64,000 nucleotides of DNA from Corynebacterium sp. TAE3-ERU12 (GTDB taxonomy: Bacteria > Actinomycetota > Actinomycetes > Mycobacteriales > Mycobacteriaceae). Below, one piece after another: positions 18,537-28,755 of this stretch. Position numbers and translations under genes: made by a program. The stretch's first letter is position 1. Each line of letters starts with the position of its first letter. The notes beneath the pieces were generated by a model. It did no database searches, had not been told where the DNA came from, and saw only the letters and a list, made by a program, of their open reading frames with translations. The DNA lies in the NCBI RefSeq assembly GCF_019209905.1, contig NZ_JAHUTM010000001.1:1116001-1180000 (forward strand). Direction: 5' to 3'.

Positions 18537-21067
18537 CCAGCCTGCACCTCAAGGCTGCGTAGTTGTACCTCGCCGGCCTCATCTGAGGCAGCGAGGTCAA
18601 CCTCGCCGATAAGCTGCCATCCCTTATCACCATTGGGGTCGTGCAGGATCTGCCGCACGCGCCACACGCCATCGGCGGTGGCGTCTTCGATGTGGAACAT
18701 CTCTGGGCCACGGGCATCAGCGTCGATAAGCACTTCGTCGTACTCGTCGTAGTAGTCGTCCATCAATGCCGGCCAATCCGGGGCATTATCCAGATACGCA
18801 TCAAGCTCGGCCAAGGCATCCTCACGCTCGAAGGCGAAGAGCTGCACGTGGCGGAAGAAGTAATTACGCACCATGCGGGTAAATGCGCGCCGATTACCCG
18901 TCAGCGGACGGGAACCATCATCGCCATAAGCAACCTCACGCAGCGTCTGCTCATCAACAGGCGCGTCCGGATCGGCCATCCGCGCCCATTCATCAACCAG
19001 TGACGAGTCCACCTGTTGGACAGTCTCGCCGAGCCACTCGATGATGTCGGACAGCTCATCGGTGGTGTGCTCTGGGGGCAATGTGTGCCGCAACGTGCGC
19101 CACGCATCGGTGAGGTAGCGCAGCACCACGCCTTCGGCCCGGGCCAACCCGTACTCAGCAATCACATCTGAGAACGTCATCGCCTTTTCCACCATGTCGC
19201 GGACCACGGACTTCGGTGAAATATCGAACTCCCGCACCCACGGGTGTCCCTTGGCGTAGGTCTGATAAGCCGCTTCGAGTTCCTCGGCCAACGGCTGCGG
19301 ATAGGTGATGTCCTCGATAAGCGCCATCCGCTCGGTGTACTCCACGCCGTCGGCTTTCAGTGCGGCGATTTCTGCACCACGAGCAGCGCGCTGCTGGGCC
19401 GCCAGTAGGGGACGTGGGTCATCAAGAATCGACTCGAAAACACTCAGCACATCCAGTGCGTAGGTCTCCGACTCCTTATCCAGCAGATCCAACGCGGCAA
19501 TGGCCAACGGCGCCAATGGCTGGTCCAAAGCAAAGTCGCGCTGCAGCTCAATGGTAAGTCGCGGCTGCGGGCCGAACTTGGTTTCCGTCAGACCCACAAT
19601 ATCGGCGGACTCCAGCCCCCGATAGAGCTCAATAGCCTTCAAAATAGCCTGGTTCTGCTGGTGCCGGGTGTCATGATTATCGCGCAGCAGATGGCGCATA
19701 TGGGCAAACGTATCGCCGCCGCGACCAATAACGTTGAGCACCATGGCGTTGGACACCTGGAACCTACTTGTCAGTGATTCCGGCTCCTGGTCAATGAGGC
19801 GCTCATAGGTCTTTTGGGACCAGGTGACCTCACCCTTAGGTGCTGATTTTTTGCGCAGTTTCTTCAACTTCGCCTCGTCTTGACCAGCACGCTTGCGGAG
19901 TTTGACGTTCTCAATCTCGTAGTCCGGGGCCTGTACGACCACAGTGCCTTCGGTGTCATACCCGGCCCGTCCCGCACGCCCGGCGATCTGGTGGAACTCC
20001 CGGGAACTCAAGGTGCGCTGCTTGATGCCGTCGTACTTGACCAGCCCGGTCATCAGCACAGTACGGATTGGCACATTGATACCCACCCCGAGGGTGTCGG
20101 TACCGCAGATGACTTTAAGCAAACCTGTTTGGCTCAGCCGCTCCACAAGACGCCGGTACTTCGGGAGCATCCCGGCGTGGTGCACCCCAATCCCGCGACG
20201 CAATAATTTCGAGAGGTCCCTACCAAAAGCGGTGGTGAATCTAAACCCACCGATCTCATCGCGGATGCGTTGCTTTTCCTCATCATTAACAAGCTTCATC
20301 CCCGTCAACGCCTGGGCCCGCTCAGCAGCCTCCCGCTGGGAAAAGTGCACCACGTACACCGGGGCCTTGTTATCGGCAAGCAACTGCTCAATGGTCTCGT
20401 GCACCGGTGTGAATACGTAGGAAAAATCCAGGGGGACCGGGCGAGTCGACCCGGCGACGAGCTCAACATTGCGGCCCGTGCGGCGCTTGAGGTCCTTCTG
20501 GAACATGGAGACATCACCCAAAGTCGCCGACATCAGCAAAAACTGTGCGCCGGTCAATTCCAGAAGCGGTACCTGCCATGCCCAGCCGCGCTGCGGGTCA
20601 GCGTAGTAGTGGAACTCATCCATCACGACCTGGTCAATATCGGCCTCGGCTCCTTCGCGCAGCGCAATATTGGCAACGATCTCAGCAGTCGCGCAGATAA
20701 TCGGCGCCTTGCCATTGACGGTGGCATCACCGGTCATCATGCCGACGTTATCGGCGCCGAAAATCTCACACAGAGCAAAGAACTTCTCGCTCACCAGCGC
20801 TTTAATCGGCGCGGTGTAGAAGCTGCGGCCGCCCTGGGCCATGCACAAAAAGTGCGCGGCGATAGCCACCATCGACTTACCCGACCCCGTCGGCGTGGCA
20901 AGGATGACGTGGTCACCACCGGCCAGGGCGAGAGTCGCCTCCTCCTGGGCAGGGTAGAGGCTTATCGACCGTGACTGTGTCCACCTGGTGAAACAGTCAA
21001 CGGCGGCCTCCGACACCATGGAGTCGGGAACCTCGGCAAGGTCAGGCAACATCTGTGAGAGAAGCAC
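18533..21067 (-). CDS. DEAD/DEAH-box helicase with DUF3516-type C-terminus
   Basis: A superfamily 2 helicase (844 aa) of the actinobacterial Ski2/HelY-like type. Motifs: Walker A ATPTGSGKSMVA, DEFH box VVMDEFHYYAD, motif III LMSATLG, motif V GTDTLGVGINVPIRT and motif VI HQIAGRAGRAGYD. The rest is a long alpha-helical region matching my recollection of DUF3516, with an acidic C-terminal end. It probably acts on RNA, but substrates are not known to me. Start is GTG 21067; ATG 21052 is an alternative. It converges on oxyR with a 4-bp overlap of the stop codons. Confidence 0.85.
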   Translation of the reverse strand: MLLSQMLPDLAEVPDSMVSEAAVDCFTRWTQSRSISLYPAQEEATLALAGGDHVILATPTGSGKSMVAIAAHFLCMAQGGRSFYTAPIKALVSEKFFALCEIFGADNVGMMTGDATVNGKAPIICATAEIVANIALREGAEADIDQVVMDEFHYYADPQRGWAWQVPLLELTGAQFLLMSATLGDVSMFQKDLKRRTGRNVELVAGSTRPVPLDFSYVFTPVHETIEQLLADNKAPVYVVHFSQREAAERAQALTGMKLVNDEEKQRIRDEIGGFRFTTAFGRDLSKLLRRGIGVHHAGMLPKYRRLVERLSQTGLLKVICGTDTLGVGINVPIRTVLMTGLVKYDGIKQRTLSSREFHQIAGRAGRAGYDTEGTVVVQAPDYEIENVKLRKRAGQDEAKLKKLRKKSAPKGEVTWSQKTYERLIDQEPESLTSRFQVSNAMVLNVIGRGGDTFAHMRHLLRDNHDTRHQQNQAILKAIELYRGLESADIVGLTETKFGPQPRLTIELQRDFALDQPLAPLAIAALDLLDKESETYALDVLSVFESILDDPRPLLAAQQRAARGAEIAALKADGVEYTERMALIEDITYPQPLAEELEAAYQTYAKGHPWVREFDISPKSVVRDMVEKAMTFSDVIAEYGLARAEGVVLRYLTDAWRTLRHTLPPEHTTDELSDIIEWLGETVQQVDSSLVDEWARMADPDAPVDEQTLREVAYGDDGSRPLTGNRRAFTRMVRNYFFRHVQLFAFEREDALAELDAYLDNAPDWPALMDDYYDEYDEVLIDADARGPEMFHIEDATADGVWRVRQILHDPNGDKGWQLIGEVDLAASDEAGEVQLRSLEVQAG

Positions 21068-21084
21068 AAACCCAGCGTAGCTAA

Positions 21085-21108
21085 GCCCCGGACATTACTG
21101 CCCGGGGC
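21085..21108 (-). terminator. GC hairpin between the PAC2 gene and the helicase
   Basis: GCCCCGG (21085-21091) pairs with CCGGGGC (21102-21108). It lies 16 nt past the PAC2 stop on the minus strand. No U-tract follows, so termination would be weak or factor-assisted. Confidence 0.4.
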
Positions 21109-21123
21109 GTGACGGAAAACTAA

Positions 21124-22356
21124 CTAGCGGCGAAACCAAGAACGCAGCTTCTTCGGCAAGCGCCGCACGGCGTGTTCGCCCAGAGCCCTCGCAAAAGATT
21201 CGGGCTGCTGCTGGTCCGACGTATCCGCCGCCGCATGGGGTTCCGTGTCCACAGTGCGGTCAGTGCCGTCAATGCTGTCAGCGTCGTCAGTGCTATCAGC
21301 GTCGTCGGCTGCTGCGGTTTCCGCAGAATCGGCAATACCGGCGGCATCGTCGGAAAGCTCATTGACCGGATCTGTAGCCGCATCGCGTGGGCTGCCGGCG
21401 TTGTCGGTATCCGCGCCGCCTGGACGGGGAGCGGAGGCGTTCTTAGCCAAAAACTCCTCGAACTCCGCGCCCAACTCGTCAGCAGTGGCCATCGACCCAT
21501 CCGGGCGAATCAGCGGACTGGACTCCAACATCGAGCGTCGACGTTCTTCCTCGTCATGCTGCTGCTCGAGCATATGCACCAGCCGACCGATCTCCTCGGT
21601 CTCTTCGACCTGCTCGCCGAGCATCTCTTGGACACGTTCGGACTCACGCTCAATAGCCTCAGTGGGAAGTTCCAGGCCACCGACGTCGGAAAGCACCTGC
21701 AGCAATGCAAGCACCGCATTCGGGTACTCCGACTGGGCGATATAGTGCGGCACCTGGGCAGTAAAGCCACTTGTGGTGCCGCCGCGACGGGAAATCTCCA
21801 GCTCAAGACGTAAGCTCGCCGCACCCGGAACAGTGACCCGCTGGCCCCAGGACCGGTAGCGCTCCATCACATCGCGGTCGGTGCCGTGGCAGATGATATT
21901 CATCGGCCGGGTATGCGGAACCGTCATCGGTGCAGCATAAAGCGCCACAGTGCGCCCAACATTAAACCGCTCGGCTAAATCGGCGACCGCAGAAGAAAAC
22001 GCATCCCACCGGAAATCCGGCTCCGGGCCCGATAGCAGCAGGAAGGGCTTGCCGGAACCATCGCGCATGACCTCCAGCGACAGGCCCATATCGTCGATAC
22101 TGGCCACCTCGTCGCCGATCATGGTCACCGCCGGTCGACGGGAGCGGTAGTCAATGAGCTCATCATTGTGGAACGAGACAATTCGACGGTGGTCGAGGTT
22201 GCTCAGCAGGTGCTCGGCAGTAGCCCCAACGGCAAGGCCTGCGTCGGCATAGCCCCGCAGGGCCACCACCATCGTCAGGCGACCATCCTGGGCGCGTACG
22301 TCGGGAGTGGGAATCTCCAGGTGGTACATGCCATTGTCGCTTTCGTTCGTTGACAT
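21124..22356 (-). CDS. PAC2 (proteasome assembly chaperone-like) family protein
   Basis: 410 aa. Residues 1-230 form the PAC2 fold seen in actinobacteria (MVVALRGYADAGLAVG; LLLSGPEPDFRWDAF; MTVPHTRPMNIICHG; GFTAQVPHYIAQSEYPNA). A predicted coiled coil follows (about 230-275, rich in Glu and Gln), then a long acidic, Asp/Ala/Thr-rich disordered stretch (ADDADSTDDADSIDGTD) and a basic amphipathic end (RRLPKKLRSWFRR). The family is conserved, but its biochemical role in bacteria is unclear to me. AAAGGAGG lies 10 nt before the ATG. The acidic stretch comes from degenerate short DNA repeats (about 21235-21330). Confidence 0.88.
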   Translation of the reverse strand: MSTNESDNGMYHLEIPTPDVRAQDGRLTMVVALRGYADAGLAVGATAEHLLSNLDHRRIVSFHNDELIDYRSRRPAVTMIGDEVASIDDMGLSLEVMRDGSGKPFLLLSGPEPDFRWDAFSSAVADLAERFNVGRTVALYAAPMTVPHTRPMNIICHGTDRDVMERYRSWGQRVTVPGAASLRLELEISRRGGTTSGFTAQVPHYIAQSEYPNAVLALLQVLSDVGGLELPTEAIERESERVQEMLGEQVEETEEIGRLVHMLEQQHDEEERRRSMLESSPLIRPDGSMATADELGAEFEEFLAKNASAPRPGGADTDNAGSPRDAATDPVNELSDDAAGIADSAETAAADDADSTDDADSIDGTDRTVDTEPHAAADTSDQQQPESFARALGEHAVRRLPKKLRSWFRR

Positions 22357-22582
22357 TGTGGGGTCGCCTCCTTTCGCGGCCGGAATGTGAGGAACCAGTC
22401 TACCTGGCCCGCACTCAGATTTAGTGTCGTGCTAGGCATAACGACGTGGCATACGGAAGTATTCCGCATTCGCACCATCGTATTCGAACAAGTTATCCAC
22501 TATTGCGGCACAATCCACAAAACCGGGCCCACAGGTGCCTGCGTGCCGACGCCGACGCCACTGAACAAGGCACGGTCACAGC

Positions 22583-23680
22583 ATGCCCGACACAAGCAGC
22601 CAGCCACAGCCCTTCGACCTCGACACCATCGCATTCTTTACCAACCTGCCGGGGTACCTCGGCTTTCACCCTTCCAATATCGTCGCCATGCTGATGCGCA
22701 CCGAAGCGTCAAACCCCACCGGGCCTTATGGCGCCTACCACCCCGAGCAGACCTTCAAAGCAGCCCTTCTCATCCGCAACCTCGATAAACCCGATGAGCT
22801 TGCCGACGATATCCGCAATGTCCTCGTCGAAGACACCGATGTGGAGTGGGTGGATTTCTTCTTCATCAGTCCTGAGTGGGCACACCCTGTCACAACAACC
22901 CTGGGCGAGGATCTGGCAGCGGTTGTACGCACAGCGGGCGTAAAACTCGGCGTTGTCGCAGGTGTTGCCGCTATTTCACCTGGCACCGAGATCTATACCC
23001 CGGATGGTTGCATGGTGGGGTGGGTCGGTGATCCGGCGCAAAGCTGTTCTGCGCTTGCTCTGGCCCAATCCGGCGAGGCCATCGCACCGGACTTCGCCGC
23101 ACTGGCACAACGCTTCGAGCCGGACCCCTTCGCCCCACAAGAACTCATCCAGGATGTTGTGGCGCAGGTGCAAGCGCAGTGGCAAGAAATACTGCGCACA
23201 GAGGTACCGCAGGAAACCTGGCGGCGCCGCCAGCGGTGGTGGCGGCAGTGGAATAACCTCGTCGATGCGATCGACGCAGGTAAGCGGCCGATCTGCGATA
23301 TCTTGAGCGACCGTGAAGCCATCGAGATCGTCGCCCAATCACTGTGCGACCTCACCATCCGCGATATGACAATGAGTGTTATCAGTGACTACGACAGAGA
23401 ACCCGTGGTGCGTGCTATCTGGTTGGCCGCAGGACGGTGCCTTGGCGGAGAACTGCGGGCCCACGCCTTGGCCTGCTACGCGCTGGACAGGTATGCGATG
23501 GGAAGTTATACCGCAGCCCAATATGCACTCGAAGCGGCAGCCCAAACATTTCCGGGGCACAACCTGAGCTCATTATTGTCCCGGGCCATCAACACTGGGC
23601 AAGGGGATATGGCGGTGTCGACCATGCTGTCCACAAGCTATGAGCTGATCAAAGAAATGGCGCCCCACCATTCGCTGTGA
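22583..23680 (+). CDS. DUF4192 family protein
   Basis: A 365-aa actinobacterial protein with no known biochemical function. The family start is clear: a hydrophobic NLPGYLGFHPSNIVAMLM segment followed by alternating strands and helices (LADDIRNVL; AVVRTAGVKLGVVAGVAAI; ETWRRRQRWWRQW). The last 100 residues are helical and Ala-rich (AIWLAAGRCLGGELRAHALACYALDRYAMG). No signal peptide, and no catalytic motif I can name. It is transcribed alone, and a hairpin terminator overlaps its last codons. Confidence 0.85.
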   Translation: MPDTSSQPQPFDLDTIAFFTNLPGYLGFHPSNIVAMLMRTEASNPTGPYGAYHPEQTFKAALLIRNLDKPDELADDIRNVLVEDTDVEWVDFFFISPEWAHPVTTTLGEDLAAVVRTAGVKLGVVAGVAAISPGTEIYTPDGCMVGWVGDPAQSCSALALAQSGEAIAPDFAALAQRFEPDPFAPQELIQDVVAQVQAQWQEILRTEVPQETWRRRQRWWRQWNNLVDAIDAGKRPICDILSDREAIEIVAQSLCDLTIRDMTMSVISDYDREPVVRAIWLAAGRCLGGELRAHALACYALDRYAMGSYTAAQYALEAAAQTFPGHNLSSLLSRAINTGQGDMAVSTMLSTSYELIKEMAPHHSL

Positions 23681-23700
23681 ACAGTGGGGCGCGCAAAAAC
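23660..23700. terminator. Hairpin overlapping the DUF4192 stop codon
   Basis: GCGCCCCAC (23660-23668) pairs with GTGGGGCGC (23684-23692); the stop codon (23678-23680) is in the loop. It lies between convergent DUF4192 and galE genes and could serve both. Confidence 0.6.
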
Positions 23701-23714
23701 GCCAGTGCTACGGC

Positions 23715-24698
23715 TTACCGCCGTGCGGAATAGGCCTTATCGCCTAGCTGGGAGGTGAACTCCCAGGCATCGGTGACAATGGTCTTCAGATCCGTCAGCT
23801 GCGGGTTCCACCCGAGCTCGGCGATAGCCTTCGCGGAAGAAGCAATGAGGGTGGCCGGGTCGCCATCGCGGCGCGGGGCCTTCTCCTCAGGAATCTCGTG
23901 TCCGGTGACCTCACGGCACGTATCGATGACTTCGCGAACCGAGTAGCCATCGCCGGAGCCGAGGTTGTAGATGCGGTGCACCCCAGGCTTATTCGACTGC
24001 AAGGCCAACAGGTGGGCGTCAGCGAGGTCTTTGACATGGATATAGTCACGCACGCAGGTGCCATCAACGGTGGGCCAGTCATCGCCGAAGACCATGATCT
24101 TGTCCCGATGGCCAAGTGCTACCTGCAATACCAGCGGAATGAGGTGGGTTTCGATCTCCCGGTTTTCGCCATAGCCGTGCCAGGCGCCGGCAACATTGAA
24201 GTAGCGCAGGCTCGTCGCCGCCAGCCCGTACGCCTCGGCGTAGGAGGTGATTGCGTAGTCAATAGCAAGCTTGGTGGCGCCATAGGGGTTCGTCGGTGCC
24301 TTGGGGCTGTCCTCGGTAATCGGTACCTGCTCGGGTTCACCGTAGGTAGCCGCAGTGGAGGAGAACACCAGATTATTGGTGTCAGTAGCCCGCATCGCAT
24401 CGAGCAACGCAAGCGTGGTGCCGACGTTGCCATGCCAATAAGCGGCAGGGTCCTGGCAGGACTCACCCACCAAAGAGCGGGCGGCGAAATGAGCGACACC
24501 GTCGAAATTGCCACCGGCGAGCACCTCATGGGCACAGTCGGCGACGTCGCCCTCAATGAAGGTCACGTCGGGGTGCAAGGCATCCCGATTACCGGTACTG
24601 AGGTTGTCGATGACAGTGACGTCGTGGCCACTTTCGGCGAGAACAGCTGCAGTTACACCGCCGACATAACCGGCGGCTCCAGTAACAAGGAGTTTCAC
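23715..24698 (-). CDS. galE: UDP-glucose 4-epimerase
   Basis: GalE interconverts UDP-glucose and UDP-galactose, feeding galactan of the cell wall. The 327-aa short-chain dehydrogenase-type protein has the NAD motif [10 protein letters not shown] at the N-terminus, the Ser in [10 protein letters not shown] and the catalytic Tyr/Lys in [12 protein letters not shown]. The GTG start at 24698 overlaps the dtxR stop (GTGA), giving tight translational coupling. The dtxR-galE pair is known from other corynebacteria. Nothing in galE itself suggests iron control beyond this coupling. Confidence 0.95.
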   Translation of the reverse strand: MKLLVTGAAGYVGGVTAAVLAESGHDVTVIDNLSTGNRDALHPDVTFIEGDVADCAHEVLAGGNFDGVAHFAARSLVGESCQDPAAYWHGNVGTTLALLDAMRATDTNNLVFSSTAATYGEPEQVPITEDSPKAPTNPYGATKLAIDYAITSYAEAYGLAATSLRYFNVAGAWHGYGENREIETHLIPLVLQVALGHRDKIMVFGDDWPTVDGTCVRDYIHVKDLADAHLLALQSNKPGVHRIYNLGSGDGYSVREVIDTCREVTGHEIPEEKAPRRDGDPATLIASSAKAIAELGWNPQLTDLKTIVTDAWEFTSQLGDKAYSARR

Positions 24699-25375
24699 TT
24701 TCGGGTCACCGTCACAGCGTGGGCAAGTTCTTCCGGGATGTCCAGAGAATGGTCATTATGGGAAACAGTCACACGTCCGGAGTGTACCTCGATCTCGACC
24801 TCGGTCCCGGGGAAGACCTTGGCAGCGTAGAGACGGCGCATGTAGGTGTGCTCCATCTGCAAGATCTCATTGATCTGCTCAATGACGACGGTGTACGGGC
24901 CGCCCTCCGGGATCTCTGACAGACGAACCGCATCCGCGGTGGGCACCACCGGATCGGCGCCAAGCTTATCCAGGCCCGGGATCGGGTTGCCGAAGGGGGA
25001 GTAGTCGTGATTGCTGAGCACAGAAATCAGCCGACGCTCAACCTCTTCACTCATCACGTGCTCCCAGCGGCACGCCTCATCGTGAACCTTGTCCCAGTTC
25101 AAGCCGATAATATCGACGAGCAAGCGCTCAGCCAGGCGGTGCTTACGCATAACCGCAGTGGCCAAATCGCGGCCTTGCTCAGACAGCTTCAGGCTGCGAT
25201 CGGGAGCGACAGCGACCAGACCGTCGCGCTCCATGCGGGCGACAGTTTGGGACACCGTCGGGCCCGACTGCTCGAGGCGCTCAGCAATGCGCGCACGCAG
25301 TGGCACGATGCCTTCTTCTTCGAGCTCGTAGATGGTTCGAAGATACATCTCAGTGGTATCTACCAGGTCCCTCAC
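24695..25375 (-). CDS. dtxR: Iron-dependent repressor DtxR
   Basis: DtxR binds Fe2+ and represses iron uptake genes. The 226-aa product matches the diphtheria toxin repressor closely through the DNA-binding and metal domains: [35 protein letters not shown], the metal ligands in [11 protein letters not shown] and [12 protein letters not shown]. The C-terminal SH3-like domain is present ([16 protein letters not shown]). GTG 25375 is chosen because GGAGGA lies 7 nt upstream and the protein then starts as other DtxR do; longer in-frame extensions would run through the promoter. It is first in the dtxR-galE operon, downstream of sigB. Confidence 0.97.
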   Translation of the reverse strand: MRDLVDTTEMYLRTIYELEEEGIVPLRARIAERLEQSGPTVSQTVARMERDGLVAVAPDRSLKLSEQGRDLATAVMRKHRLAERLLVDIIGLNWDKVHDEACRWEHVMSEEVERRLISVLSNHDYSPFGNPIPGLDKLGADPVVPTADAVRLSEIPEGGPYTVVIEQINEILQMEHTYMRRLYAAKVFPGTEVEIEVHSGRVTVSHNDHSLDIPEELAHAVTVTRK

Positions 25376-25629
25376 GTCACGTCCTCCGGTCTTATACGGT
25401 TCGCAGCTTCCCGTCGGCAGCGACCTCGGGGTGAAGCATGGTGTTGCACGGCCGAACTTCTCAGTTGGTAACGGCAGGCAACGTAGGATTAAAGGATAAC
25501 TGAAATCAGTGCCTTTAGTGCGGAGCTCAGACACGTTTATATTTCCCGGGTCCAGCCCCTGTAAACAAGGTGTGCGCTGGGGCTTCTTTTCACAGTGCAG
25601 AAAAGGTATGCCCAGCACACCACGTCCAG
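25376..25629. other. sigB-dtxR intergenic region with a long hairpin
   Basis: This 254-bp gap lies between the sigB stop and the dtxR start, both genes on the minus strand. A long interrupted hairpin pairs TGTGCGCTGGGGC near 25571-25583 with GCCCAGCACAC near 25610-25620 and may end sigB transcription. TATAAG on the minus strand near 25394-25399, just before the dtxR Shine-Dalgarno, is a possible -10. No ORF is supported. Confidence 0.45.
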
Positions 25630-26619
25630 CTACTTAGCGTAGGCGCGCAATTTGTCCGCGCGATCGCCATCTCGCAGCTTCGCCATCACCTCACGCTCTA
25701 TCTGGCGCACCCGCTCACGGGAAAGCCCAAAGTGGCGGCCAATCTGGTCCAAGGTGCGGGGCAAACCATCATCGAGCCCATAGCGAAGCTTGATGACCTC
25801 ACGCTCCCGCAGCTCCAGAGTGGACAACACCCGGCGCACATCGTGATGCCGCAAAGCGGCGACCACAGCCTCCTCGGCATCAGTGGCTTCAGAATCCTCA
25901 ATGAAGTCACCCAGCGGGGCTTCCTCATCGGTACCCACCGGCATATCCAGGCTCACCGGGTCCCGAGACTGGCGGAGCAGCATCTCGATTTTTTCCTCCG
26001 GAATGCCGGTCTCGTCAGCTAATTCCTCATTGGTGGCTTCCCGGCCCAGCTGCTGGTACAGCTCACGCTTAATCCGGGAAATCTTATTGACCTGCTCAAC
26101 TAAGTGAACAGGAAGCCGAATCGTGCGGGACTGATCGGCCATACCGCGGGTAATTGCTTGGCGAATCCACCAGGTTGCGTAGGTAGAGAACTTAAAACCC
26201 TTGGTGTAGTCGAATTTCTCCATAGCGCGGATAAGACCCAGGTTGCCTTCCTGGATCAGATCCAATAGCGGCATACCGCGTCCGGTGTAGCGCTTAGCCA
26301 GCGACACCACCAACCGCAGGTTGGCTTCGAGCAGATGAGCACGAGCCGCTTTGCCCTCTTTCACCAGCACCTTCATGTCACGCTTTTTAGCGCGGGTGAC
26401 CTTGACGCCCTCGGCAAGCAGGTGTTCGGCGTACACACCGGCTTCAATCTGCTTAGACAGCTCAACTTCTTCTTCGGCAGAAAGCAGCGCGGTTTTACCG
26501 ATGCCGTTGAGATAAACGCGGACCAGGTCCTGCGAGGGGTTGTTGTTATTACCCGAGCGTCGGCCTCGATCGACCGTGGTGCCCTTGTCATCTGTGGGTA
26601 GGGCATCCGCGTTTGTCAT
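25630..26619 (-). CDS. sigB: RNA polymerase sigma factor SigB
   Basis: A group 2 (non-essential) sigma factor of 329 aa. Regions 1.2 to 4.2 are complete: [20 protein letters not shown], the core region 2 [16 protein letters not shown] with [20 protein letters not shown] and [14 protein letters not shown], region 3, and the -35 reader ending in [19 protein letters not shown]. It lacks the Lys-rich extension of SigA. ATG 26619 is chosen: AGGAGG lies 9 nt upstream, whereas for GTG 26625 the gap would be 3 nt. SigB directs stress and transition-phase genes in corynebacteria. Confidence 0.95.
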   Translation of the reverse strand: MTNADALPTDDKGTTVDRGRRSGNNNNPSQDLVRVYLNGIGKTALLSAEEEVELSKQIEAGVYAEHLLAEGVKVTRAKKRDMKVLVKEGKAARAHLLEANLRLVVSLAKRYTGRGMPLLDLIQEGNLGLIRAMEKFDYTKGFKFSTYATWWIRQAITRGMADQSRTIRLPVHLVEQVNKISRIKRELYQQLGREATNEELADETGIPEEKIEMLLRQSRDPVSLDMPVGTDEEAPLGDFIEDSEATDAEEAVVAALRHHDVRRVLSTLELREREVIKLRYGLDDGLPRTLDQIGRHFGLSRERVRQIEREVMAKLRDGDRADKLRAYAK

Positions 26620-26660
26620 ATGCACCGGCCTCCTGGATCGTCGCGATGTTCATAAGGTTT

Positions 26661-26686
26661 AACGAACGGACTTTAGAGATTGTTCC
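26661..26686 (-). promoter_or_regulatory. Possible SigH-type promoter of sigB
   Basis: On the minus strand GGAACA (26681-26686), a 17-bp gap and GTT (26661-26663) resemble the GGAA..GTT promoters used by SigH. In C. glutamicum sigB is reported to be SigH-dependent, so the match is meaningful though short. Confidence 0.45.
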
Positions 26687-26749
26687 CCAGCAGTCAGGTA
26701 CTTATTTTCCACACCGCCCCGCACGCACTATTTAGGCAGGTAAATCGGT

Positions 26750-27184
26750 CTAACATTCCACAAGAACAGTAAACGGGCCATCATTGACCGACTCGACTTT
26801 CATCATCGCCCCGAACTGTCCAGTAGCCACCGATAAACCCCGATCCCGTAAATCGGCCACAATCCGGTCAATAACCTCGGCCGCCTGCGCCCCAGGTGCC
26901 GCCGCTGACCACGACGGCCGCCGCCCCTTAGCCGTAGCCCCCAATAAAGTGAACTGCGACACCACCAACACCGGGGCGCCGACATCAGCAGCGCTGACCT
27001 CACCATCCAAAATCCGCAACTCGGCGATCTTGCGGGCCATGGTCTGCCAGGCATCCTCGACATCATCGCGGCCCACACCCACCAGAGCCAGCACACCACC
27101 GGTCTGGCCGCCATCAATCTCGCCGACGACCTCGTCGCCCACAGTCACCATCGCCCGGGTCACCCGCGTCAACACAGCCTTCAT
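26750..27184 (-). CDS. dtd: D-aminoacyl-tRNA deacylase
   Basis: Dtd removes D-amino acids wrongly attached to tRNA. At 144 aa it has normal length. The catalytic pocket motifs are present: [19 protein letters not shown] and, near the C-terminus, VNDGPFTV (the Gly-Pro motif contributed across the dimer). Its ATG overlaps the stop of the upstream methyltransferase gene (ATGA), so the two are translationally coupled. It is the last gene of a DUF3099-methyltransferase-dtd run. Confidence 0.94.
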   Translation of the reverse strand: MKAVLTRVTRAMVTVGDEVVGEIDGGQTGGVLALVGVGRDDVEDAWQTMARKIAELRILDGEVSAADVGAPVLVVSQFTLLGATAKGRRPSWSAAAPGAQAAEVIDRIVADLRDRGLSVATGQFGAMMKVESVNDGPFTVLVEC

Positions 27185-28755
27185 AGCCCCATCCCTTCTT
27201 CATCAGCGTCCTCGGTTACAACGAGATCAGTAGGCAGCACAATGCCGTGGCGCACCAGATCCACAATCACCCCGACCGAGCGCTCAGTGCCATCGCCATC
27301 ACCGAAAGCGCCAAACTCGGCCATTAACTCCACGGTCACCCGCAACGGAATATCCGGGTGGAGAGCACCCAATAGGGCAGTGGTGCCCGGATCGGTATCG
27401 TGGCTCCACCGCGGCCCATCAGTGCGACAGACCCGGGCTGTGATCGGCTCAAAGCCCTGGCGGGCCTCAACGTCGGCAAGCTCGACTTTCTCAATAGCGA
27501 CATCGGGGCGCACCTGGAATGAGGCATCGAGAATATCGTCGGCACTGCGATGGCGAAGCCACTGACTGCGCGCCAAAAACTCCTCAGCCTCCTCAGCAAA
27601 CGACCCACCCAGGGCCTGCGGCATCACCTCACAGGTGACCTCACTAGGCCCAGTAATGGCATGCAAGGTGATATAGCCAAAGCCGACGCCGGTGACACCA
27701 TGATCGTGCAGATGCTGCACCCAACGACGCATCCGCTCACGGCCGTGCTCAGTACGCGGGTCAACCGACTCATCACGCAACCAGGTGCCCACATAGGTCA
27801 TGGCGTCGACATGGTCGCGCTGCACAATCCAGGCCTCCACTCCCTCAGCCGGCAACCATGAGGCAAGCCGGGACTCCCAGGACTCATCATCTGAAGTGAC
27901 CCAGGCGCCCAGCAGGTGAGCGGTACCGTCCTCGGCGAGGTAGTCGGGGATCTGGCGCAACAACAACTCGGTCGCCCCATCGAGATCCAAACCCGAATCC
28001 CGGTAGACATGGCCGACCTCAGGCGGGCCCACCACAAAAGGTGGATTGGCAACAATCCGGTCGAAGGTGCGCCCCGCTACCGGCGCAAACCAGCTACCCG
28101 TTAGTACTTCGGCATCGACGCGCCCAGCTGCGTTGAGGCTGGCCCGGGCAAAAGCATTCGCCCGCTCGCTGATATCGGTGACCACAAGGGAGCCCGCCGA
28201 TAGTTGCCCCAACGCTTGAATGCCGCAGCCGCCGCCCAGATCCAAAACCGATCCCACCGGCGAACACGGGGTGATATCAAGCAACGACCGGGAAGCCCGG
28301 CCCACCCCAGGCACATGATCGCGGCCGGGAATATGCGGGCGCATGGACGCATCCCGGTCGGAGAAGGCGAACACGGTGGTCTCGCCTACCGTGATCGGGC
28401 GGATATCGATAGTCGCGTACAGCTCACCGGATTCGGTTGCCGCAAGCACATCGCAGTCAACCAGCGCATCAGTAAGTTCGTCGCCAAAGACTTCACGCAA
28501 CGGCGCTGGCTCACCGACGACCACACCGCGAATCACGCTGCGCAACCCCTCCGACACGGTCGAGCCAGCATCCCCGGCGCGGTCTAAGGCCCACAGCACG
28601 CCTGCGGGTTCACCGCGATCCAGAGCGCAGATGCCATCGTCGGAAAGCGCGGCGGATAACCCCTCAGGGCTAAACCCGACATCGTGCAATGCTTGGGCCA
28701 GCGTGGCGGCGTGACCGGCGAATTTATTCAGTTTTTCCGTCGTCGGTGGAGTCAT
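27181..28755 (-). CDS. SAM-dependent methyltransferase (HemK/RsmC-like core)
   Basis: A 524-aa protein with a class I methyltransferase core at about residues 160-300: SAM motif [32 protein letters not shown] and the N-methyl motif [13 protein letters not shown]. The NPPF tetrad is used by enzymes that methylate amide or exocyclic nitrogen (HemK, RsmC, Trm11 types). The flanking N-terminal winged-helix-like part and the C-terminal 220 residues are typical of actinobacterial relatives. Substrate unknown; rRNA or protein is possible. ATG 28755 follows GAGGA by 6 nt. It overlaps the DUF3099 gene upstream and dtd downstream. Confidence 0.82.
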   Translation of the reverse strand: MTPPTTEKLNKFAGHAATLAQALHDVGFSPEGLSAALSDDGICALDRGEPAGVLWALDRAGDAGSTVSEGLRSVIRGVVVGEPAPLREVFGDELTDALVDCDVLAATESGELYATIDIRPITVGETTVFAFSDRDASMRPHIPGRDHVPGVGRASRSLLDITPCSPVGSVLDLGGGCGIQALGQLSAGSLVVTDISERANAFARASLNAAGRVDAEVLTGSWFAPVAGRTFDRIVANPPFVVGPPEVGHVYRDSGLDLDGATELLLRQIPDYLAEDGTAHLLGAWVTSDDESWESRLASWLPAEGVEAWIVQRDHVDAMTYVGTWLRDESVDPRTEHGRERMRRWVQHLHDHGVTGVGFGYITLHAITGPSEVTCEVMPQALGGSFAEEAEEFLARSQWLRHRSADDILDASFQVRPDVAIEKVELADVEARQGFEPITARVCRTDGPRWSHDTDPGTTALLGALHPDIPLRVTVELMAEFGAFGDGDGTERSVGVIVDLVRHGIVLPTDLVVTEDADEEGMGL

